Positions 44,824-54,509 of a DNA stretch of 64,000 bases are shown here, in pieces. The notes beneath the pieces were generated by a model. It searched no databases. It saw only the letters and a list, made by a program, of their open reading frames with translations, and was not told where the DNA came from. Numbering within the stretch: position 1 is the first letter of the stretch; each line of letters begins with the position of its first letter. This DNA comes from Candidatus Koribacter versatilis Ellin345 (GTDB taxonomy: Bacteria; Acidobacteriota; Terriglobia; Terriglobales; Acidobacteriaceae): contig NC_008009.1 in the NCBI RefSeq assembly GCF_000014005.1, positions 3,906,001-3,970,000 of the forward strand, in the 5' to 3' direction. Position numbers and translations under genes: made by a program.

Positions 44824-45384
44824 TTATTGGCGGCTGGCGGGCGGAATAATCCCGTTCATGCGCAGGTAGACTGCCATCTGCCCGTAGTGGTCGAACGGAT
44901 GTGTCTCCATGATGACGGCAACGGTTCCCTTGGCCATCTGGTTCGGTCCGAACGGGCTCTTTACCGCCACCGTGACGTTCTTTTCATCCAGAGTGGCGAG
45001 CGCCTTGTGCGCATACGCGAAGCTGTCCTTCAAGAACTTCACGATGTCGGCCTTGCTCTTGACGCTCTCGGGACCACTTTCGCCGCCCAAATCGACCGGC
45101 GGCTTTTCGCCGAGGATCGCCGCACCGAGAACGTAATTCACGGCGGCTACGTGCTTCACCTGCTGGCCGAAGGTGCGAACACCTTTGAATTCGCCGCTGG
45201 TGGGCGCAAAATCATATTTGCCTTCCGGCATCGCTTCGGCAGCGGGAACGAACTCGTTCTCTACGCCGGTGAGAGCTCCGTTGAACACATCGGCGACTGT
45301 CTTCGCCGGTCCCTTGTCTTGCGCGATCGCGCAGCCGCAACAGAGGGCCAACGCCATCGTAAGCACGATTGCAACTTTCTTCAT
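44824..45384 (-). CDS. Exported DinB-like protein, paralogue of the neighbouring gene
   Basis: 186 residues with a signal peptide ending near CGCAIAQ; a Cys-Gly-Cys precedes the cleavage site, so lipidation is conceivable though the lipobox is poor. The DinB core contains the same histidine pattern as its neighbour (GVRTFGQQVKHVAAV, THPFDHYGQMAVYLR) and shares the -GIIPPAS ending. An excellent AGGAGG ribosome site precedes the ATG. It follows the permease gene by about 30 bases. Confidence 0.9.
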   Translation of the reverse strand: MKKVAIVLTMALALCCGCAIAQDKGPAKTVADVFNGALTGVENEFVPAAEAMPEGKYDFAPTSGEFKGVRTFGQQVKHVAAVNYVLGAAILGEKPPVDLGGESGPESVKSKADIVKFLKDSFAYAHKALATLDEKNVTVAVKSPFGPNQMAKGTVAVIMETHPFDHYGQMAVYLRMNGIIPPASRQ

Positions 45385-45417
45385 TCCATCCTCCTGAATT
45401 ATGGGGCCCGGTGGAGC

Positions 45418-46860
45418 TTACACCGCGACATCGCTGGCCGCGGATCTTCCCGGCATCGGCCATTCGCCCCTGCGCCAGGCGCGCACAAGATAGATGGCGA
45501 GACCGATGACAACGATTACGACTGCATAGCGAACTTGTTGCCAGGAATTGGTGCGCACGAATAGTACATAAATAAAGCCCACCAGCGCCAGCACTGCGGG
45601 AACGGGATAAATCCACATCTTGAAGGGACGAGGCGCATCGGGCCGCGACCAACGCCAATACAGCAGCCCGAGGATCTGCACCACGAACTGCAGCAGGATG
45701 CGAATCACCACCAGCGCCGCGATGACATCGGCTAGTCGCAGGAAGCAGCAAAGAATCGCCACGCCACCCAGCACCAGCAACGACACGGTCGGAAACTTCT
45801 GCGTGGGATGGATGCGCGCAAAGGGCTTGAAGTAGTTGCCATCGCGCGCTGCCGCGTAGGGAACGCGTGAATAGCCCAGCAGTAGCGAGAACACCGAGGC
45901 AAACGCCGTCCACATGATGAGCAGCGCCACCAGCACCCCGGCCCAGTGGCCGTAGAGGCGCTCCATCATGGTCGCGACGATGTAATACCGCGTGTTCGAT
46001 TGCGCGGTCTGCGCCAACTCGCGCCACGGCATCACGCCGAGGATGCTGATGTTCATCACCACGTAGAGCACGCCGACAATCACGATGGAATACAGCATCG
46101 CGCGCGGGATATTGCGCTCCGGGTCGCGTACCTCGCCGCCAAGAAACGCGATGTTGTAGTAGCCCCAGAAATCGTAGGTAGCGATCAGCATCGCCGCGCC
46201 AAGACCGAGAAAGAAATTGTGCGAGAGCGTAAACGCGCCCGGCGGAAAATCGAACGCGCGCGACGGCTGGAAGTGGGTGAGCCCGGCGAAGATGATCCAC
46301 GCCATGGTTCCCATCACGCCGACCCAGAGAAATTTCGAGATCTTTTCGATCTGCACTACGCCGCGATAGAGCAGGAAGACGACCACGATGACCGTCGCAA
46401 TCGACATCACCGTCACCGGCCCAACCATGAAGCGCGGATGCGAGATCCATGCGTGTTCGAGGCTCGGCTTCAAGTAGCTCGCATACTGCGAGAAGCCAAT
46501 ACATCCTGATGCGATGGAAAGCGGCGCCGAGAACGAGAGCTGCCAGATGAAGAGGAACGAGAGCAGGCGTCCCCATTTCTGGCGACCGTAAATTTCGTTG
46601 AGGTAGCGATAGCTGCCGCCGGAGCCCGGCATGGCGGCGCCGAGTTCGGCCCAGCAGAGGCCGTCGCAAAGCGAGAGCAGCGCGCCGAAGATCCAGCCCA
46701 GCATCGCCTGCGGGCCGCCCATGGCACTGATGATCAGCGGGATCGTGATGAACGGCCCAATGCCGATCACGTCGATCATATTGAGCGCAGTCGCGCCGCC
46801 CAGGCTCAGCCCGCGGACGAGGTGCTCGTCATCATGCTGCGAGCGCTCAGTGTTGCTCAT
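45418..46860 (-). CDS. APC-family amino acid permease
   Basis: 480 residues with about twelve membrane helices. The family's first-helix motif (GATALNMIDVIGIGPFITIPLI) and the ELGAAMPGSGGSYRYL segment of helix 3 are well kept. It should import or exchange amino acids or amines. Its start codon overlaps the end of the PIG-L-type gene by 14 bases, indicating translational coupling; the DinB-like pair follows downstream. Confidence 0.92.
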   Translation of the reverse strand: MSNTERSQHDDEHLVRGLSLGGATALNMIDVIGIGPFITIPLIISAMGGPQAMLGWIFGALLSLCDGLCWAELGAAMPGSGGSYRYLNEIYGRQKWGRLLSFLFIWQLSFSAPLSIASGCIGFSQYASYLKPSLEHAWISHPRFMVGPVTVMSIATVIVVVFLLYRGVVQIEKISKFLWVGVMGTMAWIIFAGLTHFQPSRAFDFPPGAFTLSHNFFLGLGAAMLIATYDFWGYYNIAFLGGEVRDPERNIPRAMLYSIVIVGVLYVVMNISILGVMPWRELAQTAQSNTRYYIVATMMERLYGHWAGVLVALLIMWTAFASVFSLLLGYSRVPYAAARDGNYFKPFARIHPTQKFPTVSLLVLGGVAILCCFLRLADVIAALVVIRILLQFVVQILGLLYWRWSRPDAPRPFKMWIYPVPAVLALVGFIYVLFVRTNSWQQVRYAVVIVVIGLAIYLVRAWRRGEWPMPGRSAASDVAV

Positions 46861-49612
46861 GCCCTGCGCTCAGCAGGTTGACGAACAGCCGCACCGCGCC
46901 GGGCACGCCCACCGGCAATTGCCGGAAGAACGCGTAGCCGGTGTAGATGTACGTCCCCTTGCCGTACTTCGCTTCGAGCAGGCCGCCCTTGCGCTCGGGC
47001 TCGTTCGGGTCGTGGCACTCGAGCAGCGCGTGATACTCCGGCGACCAGCGGTCCATGAAGTAGAGGCCGCGCTCCTGCACCCAGCCGTCGAAGTCGGTGG
47101 GCTTGATCTCGTTCGGCGAATGGAAGATCGCGTTCTGCGGCTCGAGCACCGTGATCTTCGCGTCTTCCACGCTCACTCGGTCGCGGCTCAGCTCCGCCGG
47201 ATACGGCACGTACTTTCCGGGGATCGGCGAATTGGGGTCCATCTTGGGTGGCACCGGTCCGGTCTGCGGCGGCAGCTTGACGGCGTTGAAGTCCGCGACG
47301 CCGGCGTTGTATTGCACGATGAGCGTGCCGCCATTCTTCACGAATTCGAGCAGGCGATCGTTGTGCTGCTTCACATCGTCACGCGTGTCGTAGGCGCGAA
47401 TGCCGACGACGATGGTCCCATACTTCGAGAGGTCGCCGCTCGCGAGTTCTTCAGGCGTGATCGTTGCCACGTCCACGCCGATCTGCTGCAGCGCGGTCGG
47501 GATGTCGTCACCGGCGCCCATGATGTAGCCGACCTTCAGGCCCGGCTGCGTCGCGACCTTGACCTCGCTGATCTTCTGCACCGAAGGCTGGTAGTAGTAG
47601 TAGGTGCCGAGGTCCTCGCGCTCCACCGTGGTGTAGCCCTCGGTGTACCTCTTCCCTTCACTCTCGAACACGGCTTCGATCTTCGCCTTGTGCTCGGAGA
47701 GTTCGCCGGGCGTGACCTGGAACGAGACAGTCTTCTCTTCGCCGTACTTGCTGAAGTCGATGGCCTGTTGCAGCGGCGTCGCACGCCACGCGTAGGGGAC
47801 GAGGAGTTTCAGCGTGCCTTTGGCAGGGCCGCCGGCGATACTGCGCACGTGGACGTCGATCTTGCGGGCGTCTTTGGCGGTGGTGGGAACCGTCTGGGTG
47901 CTGGGCTCGATTAGCACCGAAAACTTCGGAGCGATTGCCAGGGGGCGGAGGCGGGTGGTGCCGTCAGGCTGATGGATCGCGGTCTCTACTGGAACTTCCT
48001 GGGAGCCATCGATCGCGGCTTTGCTTCCCTCCGCGCGATAAGACACCCAGACGGTCGGCGGTCCGGCCGAGAACGGGATCGTGGGATCAGCGTCCGAGCT
48101 TTCGTAGAACGAGTCAACCTCCGGATTATCACGGTGGAACCCGGGCTTGGTGAGCGGCTCGCGCGCGACGTTCTCGGCAACCACGCTTGAATGCCCATGG
48201 GCCGCGATGGCAAGCGACTTCACCGCCCGCTTGGCGGCCGCAGGATCCTCGACATCGGCTAGCTGAAACTGCAACGCTTGCGACCCGCCATTCTCAATCG
48301 CGACATCCACCGGAACGCGAGTTCCGCGGGTGACGGAAGGTTTTCCGGCCATTTCCGCAAGTGTGGTTACTTTGACTTTCAACCCCAGTGCGAGCGCCTC
48401 CGCTTTCCGCACCTGCTGCCGCTTTTCATCCACGCGCGAAAGTAAGTCACGACGCGATGCATCGTCGAGCGGACTATTTTCGATCCTTGTCCGCAGCGCA
48501 CTCAGGCTTTGAGCGGCTGCGCTCAGCGGCGCCGCCGCGCTCTCCATGTCCTTCTTCTCGGCTTCACTGGCTTGGTCAATCAGTTTCGCAACTTCTTCCA
48601 AACCGGGCTTCAGCCATGGGACTCTGTTCTCATCCGCGCCGAGACGATCGGCGAGCGCGGGCAGTGAGGTGTCGATGCCGTCGAAGAAATCTTTTTCGTG
48701 CTCGCCGGCTTTGGGTTGCGGCAACTCTGAGTCAATCAGCTTGTACCGCGTGATGTGCGGGCCGGGATCGACGTTCCATGCGCCGGCACCTTGCGAGAGC
48801 TGGTGCTTCAGGCCCTTCATCGCGAACTGCACGTAGCTCATGCCGAGGGCGGGGTCTTCCGCGCCGGTATCGAAGGCGACCGTGTACTCCTCGCCATCGC
48901 GGACGTTGTCCATGTAGAGCTTTTTAGCCTGCCACGGCGGAAGGTTGAGTTCCGGAAATTGCTTGGGATCGGCGGCGGCGCGGAACGCTTCCTTGGTGAT
49001 GATGCCCGACGCCTGGTGATGGCCGTGGCCGTCGCGCTCGGAGCCCTGGAAGCGCTGGGCGATGACGTCAGGACGGAAAGTTCGGATGACGCGCACCATG
49101 TCGCGCAGCGGGATGTAGCCGGGCTTGCCGCCGTCCTTCCACTTCTCCAGCGACTCCTGCGGGCTCTTACTGAAGCCAAAATCAGCGGCCATGCTGAAGC
49201 GCTGGTGGACGCCGTAATATTTATCGCTCTCCAGCAGTTCGAGGACGCGGAGCACGCCAAGTTCGTCGAAGAGATTGCTGCCGGTCTTGTTCTGGCCGCC
49301 CTCGCCGTGGGTGAGGGTCATCAGGGTAACGTCGTAACCCTTGCCGCGCGATTCGAGGGTGAGCATACCGCCATCTTCGTCGTCGGGATGAGCGGTGGTG
49401 TGCATCAAGCGCGCGGTGGTCTTCAGGCGCTTGAGTAGCAGTTCGAGGCCGAGACGGCCATCGTCCTGGGGCAAAGGCGCAAGCTCATCAACAACTTTGG
49501 CTTCCGGCGCGGGCGGAGCAGCAGACTGGGAGAGTAGGGCCGAAGGGGAGGCCAGGCAGAGGGCCAGCAAACCAGCGACGAACGGGCGTGTGCGATCCAG
49601 GGACAATTTCAT
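46847..49612 (-). CDS. Large secreted PIG-L-family deacetylase with C-terminal domains
   Basis: About 921 residues with a signal peptide (FVAGLLALCLASPSALLSQ). The N-terminal PIG-L/LmbE domain has the zinc motif AHPDDEDGG (about 74-82) and the GHGHHQASG histidines, so it should hydrolyse an N-acetyl group from an amino sugar. A linker of helical and Ig-like beta domains follows. The C-terminal part has a flavodoxin/GATase1-like fold (VGYIMGAGDDIP, IVVGIRAYDTRDD, GGTLIVQYN) but no obvious catalytic cysteine. ATG at 49612 gives a clean signal peptide; the frame extends to 49639. Coupled by overlap to an APC permease. Confidence 0.86.
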   Translation of the reverse strand: MKLSLDRTRPFVAGLLALCLASPSALLSQSAAPPAPEAKVVDELAPLPQDDGRLGLELLLKRLKTTARLMHTTAHPDDEDGGMLTLESRGKGYDVTLMTLTHGEGGQNKTGSNLFDELGVLRVLELLESDKYYGVHQRFSMAADFGFSKSPQESLEKWKDGGKPGYIPLRDMVRVIRTFRPDVIAQRFQGSERDGHGHHQASGIITKEAFRAAADPKQFPELNLPPWQAKKLYMDNVRDGEEYTVAFDTGAEDPALGMSYVQFAMKGLKHQLSQGAGAWNVDPGPHITRYKLIDSELPQPKAGEHEKDFFDGIDTSLPALADRLGADENRVPWLKPGLEEVAKLIDQASEAEKKDMESAAAPLSAAAQSLSALRTRIENSPLDDASRRDLLSRVDEKRQQVRKAEALALGLKVKVTTLAEMAGKPSVTRGTRVPVDVAIENGGSQALQFQLADVEDPAAAKRAVKSLAIAAHGHSSVVAENVAREPLTKPGFHRDNPEVDSFYESSDADPTIPFSAGPPTVWVSYRAEGSKAAIDGSQEVPVETAIHQPDGTTRLRPLAIAPKFSVLIEPSTQTVPTTAKDARKIDVHVRSIAGGPAKGTLKLLVPYAWRATPLQQAIDFSKYGEEKTVSFQVTPGELSEHKAKIEAVFESEGKRYTEGYTTVEREDLGTYYYYQPSVQKISEVKVATQPGLKVGYIMGAGDDIPTALQQIGVDVATITPEELASGDLSKYGTIVVGIRAYDTRDDVKQHNDRLLEFVKNGGTLIVQYNAGVADFNAVKLPPQTGPVPPKMDPNSPIPGKYVPYPAELSRDRVSVEDAKITVLEPQNAIFHSPNEIKPTDFDGWVQERGLYFMDRWSPEYHALLECHDPNEPERKGGLLEAKYGKGTYIYTGYAFFRQLPVGVPGAVRLFVNLLSAGHEQH

Positions 49613-49751
49613 GAACTTTGCAGTTGTACAGGTTTGCATAGGGTTACGGCAAATCCATTCGACGGTCGAGAGGGGCCGTGCGACTCAAAATCTATCCACC
49701 CTAACCCCTGTTACATCATCAGTTTCCCAGCGGACATGTACTAGTTCGTAC

Positions 49752-49780
49752 TTGGCGGCCAAGGCGGTTTCCGCTACTCT
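49752..49780 (+). promoter_or_regulatory. Possible promoter of the HD-GYP gene
   Basis: TTGGCG (49752-49757) and TACTCT (49775-49780) are 17 bases apart, upstream of the HD-GYP gene by about 80 bases. The match to the consensus is moderate. Confidence 0.3.
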
Positions 49781-49863
49781 GTTTCCACCATCCTCCCCTC
49801 AAAAGCCGCTCGACAGAGCGGGTTGTGGAAATCTGTTTGCGCACACAGATAGGCCCTTGCTGA

Positions 49864-51699
49864 ATGCATGACTCCGAAATCGCGACTGGGTTGAAGCGCT
49901 TCCTTCCGCAGCGCATCCCCATTCTGTACCTGATCCTCGGGGCGCTCCTCGCCGTGAGCGTCATCCCGATGTACTTTTATGCGCGGGTCGTCGCGATCAA
50001 CCGTGACCGGTTGAAGACCAACGAAATGCTTCTGCAGAACACCGTCACGCGTTCACTCGCTGACGACGCCTCGCAGCGCCAGCGCAATCTGCAGATGATG
50101 CTCCAGAACCTTTCGACCGCCGTGCAGATAAACAGCGGCGGCAATCTCGACGACGCCACGATAGCTTCGCCCGAAATGCGCGCGCTGCTTGAGAACTTTG
50201 TCTCCAGCGGCGGCGACGTGGCGTATGCCACGATCCTGAACAGCGAAGCCAAGGGCGTGACCGCCGGCCGCATTGTTCCCGACGAATTCCTGCAGCGCGA
50301 AATGAAGAAGGGCTTCGACCTGGCCAAGGAAGGGCAAGCCTATACAGGGCAGGCCCTGCAAGTGGGCACCGGCGACGATACCCACACCGTGATGCTGGTG
50401 ACCCGTCCGATCATGATCGGCGATACGTTCATCGGACTGATCTCGGCCGTAGTTGACCTCGATTACCTGCTCAACCGGTTGCAGGAAGTAAGCCATGGCG
50501 GCCTGATTGCCTACGTGGTGGATAGCCACGGCCGCCTGATTGCCGGCGCCGAGCGCAGCTACGCCATCGGCCAGGACATGACGTCGATTGAACTGGTAAA
50601 AGCATTCGTGGAAGAAGGCGGACGTCTCGCCGCGACCCACGAATTCAACATGAGCGTTGAGGGCAAGAAAATCGAGATGCTGGGCACGTACAGCCCGGTG
50701 CAATCGTTGAACTGGGCGGTGATCGCGCAGAAGCAGACCAGCGAGGCCTACCAGGGCATTTACGAGATGCAGCGCAGCGCACGCCTGCTGGCAATTCTCG
50801 CGGTGCTGATGTCGCTGGTGATTTCGATCTGGGCGGCGCGCCGCATCACCACGCCTCTCGACGTGCTCACGCAATCCAGCCGCGCCATTGCGCGCGGAGA
50901 TTTCAGCCGTCGCGTGGAACTGGTGACGCGAACGGAAATCGGCGAACTCGCGAATACGTTCAACAGCATGACGGACGAAATCGAACGGCACATTGAAGAC
51001 CTGAAGCGTGCCGCCGAAGAGAACCGTCAACTGTTCTTGAGCTCGATCCAAATGCTCGCCGGCGCAGTCGACGAAAAGGACCCGTACACTCGCGGTCACT
51101 CCGATCGCGTGACGCGCTATTCCGTTCTCATCGCGACCGAGATGGGCTTAAGCACTGAAGAAGTCGAGAAGATCCGCATTTCGGCGCAGCTTCACGACGT
51201 GGGTAAGATCGGTATCGAAGACCGCATCTTGAAAAAGCCGGGCGCGCTCACACCGGAAGAGTTCGAGATCATGAAGACCCACACGACCAAGGGCGCCATC
51301 ATCCTGCGTCCGGTCACGCAATTGGCCGACATGATCCCGGGCATCGAACTCCACCACGAATCGCTCGACGGCCGCGGCTATCCCTACGGACTGAAGGGCG
51401 ACCAGATCCCGCTGATGCCGCGCATCATCATGGTGGCCGATACCTTCGATGCCATGACCACCAACCGTCCCTACCAGGCGGCTGCCGATCCGGAGTACGT
51501 GGTGCGCATCATCAACTCGCTGGCGAACACCAAGTTCGATCCTCGCTGTGTAGCGGCATTTACCGCGGTCTTCCAACGCGGGCAGGTGCACGTGAAGCGC
51601 GATGTGCCGATGCCTGCTGTCGCCATGGCGGCTGCTGCACCTCTTCCCGTTGCCGGCCACCGCGAGGCTGCACTGCTCGTGGATACCGAGCGCATCTAG
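49864..51699 (+). CDS. Membrane HD-GYP phosphodiesterase with periplasmic sensor and HAMP domain
   Basis: 611 residues. A first membrane helix (about 16-38), a periplasmic Cache-like sensor (about 45-300), a second helix (about 303-325), a HAMP domain (about 325-378) and a cytoplasmic HD-GYP domain follow in order. The HD pair is His445-Asp446 in LHDVGKIG, and the GYP motif is Gly505-Tyr506-Pro507 in SLDGRGYPYG. HD-GYP proteins degrade cyclic di-GMP, so this one probably lowers the messenger in response to an external ligand. Both signature motifs are complete. The last 40 residues are Ala/Pro-rich and dispensable-looking. FtsY follows after about 70 bases. Confidence 0.93.
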   Translation: MHDSEIATGLKRFLPQRIPILYLILGALLAVSVIPMYFYARVVAINRDRLKTNEMLLQNTVTRSLADDASQRQRNLQMMLQNLSTAVQINSGGNLDDATIASPEMRALLENFVSSGGDVAYATILNSEAKGVTAGRIVPDEFLQREMKKGFDLAKEGQAYTGQALQVGTGDDTHTVMLVTRPIMIGDTFIGLISAVVDLDYLLNRLQEVSHGGLIAYVVDSHGRLIAGAERSYAIGQDMTSIELVKAFVEEGGRLAATHEFNMSVEGKKIEMLGTYSPVQSLNWAVIAQKQTSEAYQGIYEMQRSARLLAILAVLMSLVISIWAARRITTPLDVLTQSSRAIARGDFSRRVELVTRTEIGELANTFNSMTDEIERHIEDLKRAAEENRQLFLSSIQMLAGAVDEKDPYTRGHSDRVTRYSVLIATEMGLSTEEVEKIRISAQLHDVGKIGIEDRILKKPGALTPEEFEIMKTHTTKGAIILRPVTQLADMIPGIELHHESLDGRGYPYGLKGDQIPLMPRIIMVADTFDAMTTNRPYQAAADPEYVVRIINSLANTKFDPRCVAAFTAVFQRGQVHVKRDVPMPAVAMAAAAPLPVAGHREAALLVDTERI

Positions 51700-51733
51700 A
51701 GCCCTGCCCCGAGCCTTTCTCCCGCCGCGTCTC

Positions 51734-51739
51734 TATAAT
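51734..51739 (+). promoter_or_regulatory. Predicted -10 box upstream of ftsY
   Basis: A perfect TATAAT lies 30 bases before the ftsY start codon. No good -35 element is visible at the right distance. Confidence 0.4.
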
Positions 51740-51768
51740 GGTCTTTTGCGCATTTCTACGGTGCATTC

Positions 51769-52731
51769 ATGATTCAGACACTGTTCGGCAGTCTCGACGA
51801 AGAGAAAAAACCATCCGGCTTATTCCAGCGCATGAAGGAGGCGGTGACTCGCACCCGCGAGAGCCTCACGGAGCGCATTGAAGACGCCGTCGGCGTCCGG
51901 CCGGAAATTGACGATTACACCCTCAACGAGCTGGAACTGACGCTCATCGCCGCCGACCTCGGCTCGGTTACGACGGCGGAAGTGCTGCAGGCGCTGAAGG
52001 ATAAAGTTGACCGCAAGCAGGTGCAGAGCACCGACGAGATCAAAGGCGTGTTGAAGGCGGAGATCCTGCGGCTGCTGAATGAAGCTGCCGCGAAATCTCC
52101 GGTGCGCACAGTGGACCAGCCACCTGAGGTGATCCTGGTTGTCGGCGTGAACGGCACGGGCAAGACGACGACGATTGGCAAGCTCTCGAATCTGCTTCGC
52201 GCACAGGGAAAGCAAGTTCTGCTCTGCGCGGCTGATACGTTTCGCGCCGCCGCCATCGACCAGCTCGAAGTTTGGGGCGAGCGCACGGGCGTGGAGGTGA
52301 TCAAGACTAAGCCGGGTGGTGATCCCTCGGCCGTGCTCTTCGACGCCCTACAGGCCGCGAAGGCACGCGCGGTGGATTACGTCATCGTGGATACCGCCGG
52401 ACGTCTGCATACGAAGCAGAACCTGATGCTTGAGCTGGAAAAGATGAAGCGCACCGCGCAGAAATTCATTCCGTCGGCGCCGCACGAAGTTCTGCTGGTG
52501 ATGGACGCGACCACCGGACAGAACGGATTGCAGCAGGCGAAATTGTTCACCGAATCCGCGGGCGTGACGGGCATCGTGCTGACCAAGCTCGACGGCACTG
52601 CCAAGGGCGGCGTGGTGGTCGCGATCTCGCGCGAGCTTGGACTGCCGGTACGCTACGTTGGCGTCGGCGAAAAGATTGGCGACATCCTGCCGTTCAACGC
52701 GAATGACTTCGTGGAGTCGCTGTTTGCCTGA
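51769..52731 (+). CDS. ftsY: Signal recognition particle receptor FtsY
   Basis: 320 residues, full length for the short FtsY form. The N-terminal helical N domain (about 20-110) is followed by the G domain with G1 [14 protein letters not shown] (about 126-139), the DTFRAAA motif, G3 VDTAGRLH and G4 [10 protein letters not shown]. It receives ribosome-SRP complexes at the inner membrane for co-translational insertion. The acidic A domain of E. coli FtsY is absent, as in many bacteria. ribD starts within or just after its 3' end. Confidence 0.97.
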   Translation: MIQTLFGSLDEEKKPSGLFQRMKEAVTRTRESLTERIEDAVGVRPEIDDYTLNELELTLIAADLGSVTTAEVLQALKDKVDRKQVQSTDEIKGVLKAEILRLLNEAAAKSPVRTVDQPPEVILVVGVNGTGKTTTIGKLSNLLRAQGKQVLLCAADTFRAAAIDQLEVWGERTGVEVIKTKPGGDPSAVLFDALQAAKARAVDYVIVDTAGRLHTKQNLMLELEKMKRTAQKFIPSAPHEVLLVMDATTGQNGLQQAKLFTESAGVTGIVLTKLDGTAKGGVVVAISRELGLPVRYVGVGEKIGDILPFNANDFVESLFA

Positions 52732-52744
52732 TTACGCGCCGCGC

Positions 52745-53923
52745 ATGATCTCTATCAACGCCAGCCCCGATGAGCGCTTCACGCTGCGTGCGCTGGAACT
52801 CGCGAGCAAGGGCATTGCCATGGCTTCGCCGAATCCGCGCGTCGGAGCCGTGGTTGTCAACGCCGATGGCGAAGTTATCGGCGAAGGCTTTCACATGTAC
52901 GACGGCCTGAAGCACGCGGAAGTTCTCGCGCTGGAACAAGCGGGAAACGCTGCGCGCGGCGCCACGCTCTACTTGAACTTGGAACCGTGTTCGCACGAGG
53001 GCCGCACCGGGCCATGCGCGGATGCGGTGATCGCCGCGGGAATCAAGCGCGTGGTGTGCTCGATGCCGGACCCGAATCCGCTGGTCGCTGGGCGCGGTTT
53101 CGCGAAGTTGCGCGAGGCCGGAGTCGAACTGCTCGTGGGCGTTTTCGCTGACTACGCGCGCAAGTTGAACGAAGGCTTCTCCAAACGCATCCGCACTGGG
53201 CTGCCGCTGGTGACGCTGAAGGCCGCGATGACGCTTGACGGCAAAATCGCGCCGCCTCCTGCCGAAGTGACCGATATCGGCTTCTCGCAGCCGGGATGGA
53301 TCACCAGCGAGATCGCGCGCGCACACGTGCAGGAGCTGCGCCATGCAGCGGACTCCATCATGATCGGCGTAGGCACGGTGGTCAGCGATAATCCGCTGCT
53401 CACCGATCGCACGGGGCTGCCACGGCGGCGTCCGCTGCTGCGCGTGGTGCTTGATTCGCAATTGCGGCTGCCACTGGATTCGCGGCTGGTGAAGACCGCG
53501 CATCATGATGTGCTCGTCTTCTGCTCATTTGCGGAAGAGAAGAAGCGCGCGGCGCTGGAAGAACGCGGCATTCAAGTGGAACAAGTGCCGCTCGCGAAGA
53601 ACGAACCCGGTGGAGTTGCCGTTGCCGGCGGGCGTCCGGATTTGAATGCCGTCGTGGAACGACTAGGCGCGCGCGAGTTGAATAGCCTCATCGTTGAAGG
53701 CGGCGCGGCGGTGAACTGGGCTGCGTTGGCTGCGGGCATCGTGGACAAAGTTTTCTTGTATTACGCGCCGAAGATTCTCGGTGGCGGCAATGCCGTCCCG
53801 TTCGCACTGGGACCGGGATACGCCCGCATGGATGAGGCCGCGTATTTGCGCAATCTCGAACTGCACCGCTTCGGCGAGGACTTCGCAGTCGAAGGGTATT
53901 TGCGCGATCCTTACAGCGACTGA
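52745..53923 (+). CDS. ribD: Bifunctional riboflavin biosynthesis protein RibD
   Basis: About 392 residues. The N-terminal deaminase has the zinc motifs HAEVLALEQAG and PCSHEGRTGPC; the C-terminal reductase has the NADPH-binding region (LVTLKAAMTLDGKIA, ILGGGNAVP). It carries out the second and third steps of riboflavin synthesis from GTP. ATG at 52745 was chosen; TTG at 52724, overlapping the ftsY stop and preceded by GGAG, is a good alternative that adds seven residues. No other rib gene is near. Confidence 0.94.
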   Translation: MISINASPDERFTLRALELASKGIAMASPNPRVGAVVVNADGEVIGEGFHMYDGLKHAEVLALEQAGNAARGATLYLNLEPCSHEGRTGPCADAVIAAGIKRVVCSMPDPNPLVAGRGFAKLREAGVELLVGVFADYARKLNEGFSKRIRTGLPLVTLKAAMTLDGKIAPPPAEVTDIGFSQPGWITSEIARAHVQELRHAADSIMIGVGTVVSDNPLLTDRTGLPRRRPLLRVVLDSQLRLPLDSRLVKTAHHDVLVFCSFAEEKKRAALEERGIQVEQVPLAKNEPGGVAVAGGRPDLNAVVERLGARELNSLIVEGGAAVNWAALAAGIVDKVFLYYAPKILGGGNAVPFALGPGYARMDEAAYLRNLELHRFGEDFAVEGYLRDPYSD

Positions 53924-54426
53924 GCCGCTTCGGCGGGTGGCTTCCCTTCCAACCACAAATTGAGCAGCTTGCAGAGGCGCTCTTTGTGCGCGTCGGTATC
54001 GTGGGTGAGCCATGCGAAGTTGTAGGCCTCCGCAAGGGTCGGCCAGTCGGCGGTTCGCGGGGCGATAACTTCATCGTTGGACGAGTAAATCGCGACCCGC
54101 TTCTCCGGCTTCTGTTCGAGGCGCACGCCATCTGCCCAGGTTGGAGAACTGATCGCGGCAACGTGCAGATCTTCGCGACCCAACTCTTGCAGCTTTGCGG
54201 CGACGAGTCCGCCGAGGCTGATGCCGATAAGCCATGCACCCGGCGGCACACTGAAATCCTGGAGATATTCGACAGATTTCTCCGCCGCGACATTGGGATC
54301 GTGGTGCGGCAGCACGATCCGATGGTAGATAAATCCGGCGTGAACTTCGCGGAGCAGTGGCTCGATCTTCGCGACCGTGCCCTTGGGCGAGCCACCTTTT
54401 CCGTGGAAGAGATAGACCTGTTTCAT
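53911..54426 (-). CDS. Small alpha/beta hydrolase
   Basis: About 171 residues of alpha/beta-hydrolase fold. The nucleophile elbow is GISLGG (GxSxG, Ser in VPPGAWLIGISLGG), with a likely acid in SSNDEVI and His in THDTDAHKE. It resembles small carboxylesterase/YqiA-like hydrolases. ATG at 54426 begins at MKQVYLFHG, the normal fold start; the longer frame to 54486 is not typical. Its end overlaps the convergent ribD gene by 13 bases. Confidence 0.82.
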   Translation of the reverse strand: MKQVYLFHGKGGSPKGTVAKIEPLLREVHAGFIYHRIVLPHHDPNVAAEKSVEYLQDFSVPPGAWLIGISLGGLVAAKLQELGREDLHVAAISSPTWADGVRLEQKPEKRVAIYSSNDEVIAPRTADWPTLAEAYNFAWLTHDTDAHKERLCKLLNLWLEGKPPAEAAQSL

Positions 54427-54509
54427 GAGTCGAGCAAAGGGTTCTTGGATTCCCACCCTCCGCCTGAAGCCGGAAGGGTGGGGCACCCACAGTATTCATT
54501 GCACCCAGA

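Noticed and set aside
45212-46669. A 485-residue minus-strand frame overlapping the permease gene in another phase
   Set aside because: Arg/Leu/His-rich sequence without membrane helices, while the overlapping frame is a clear APC permease.
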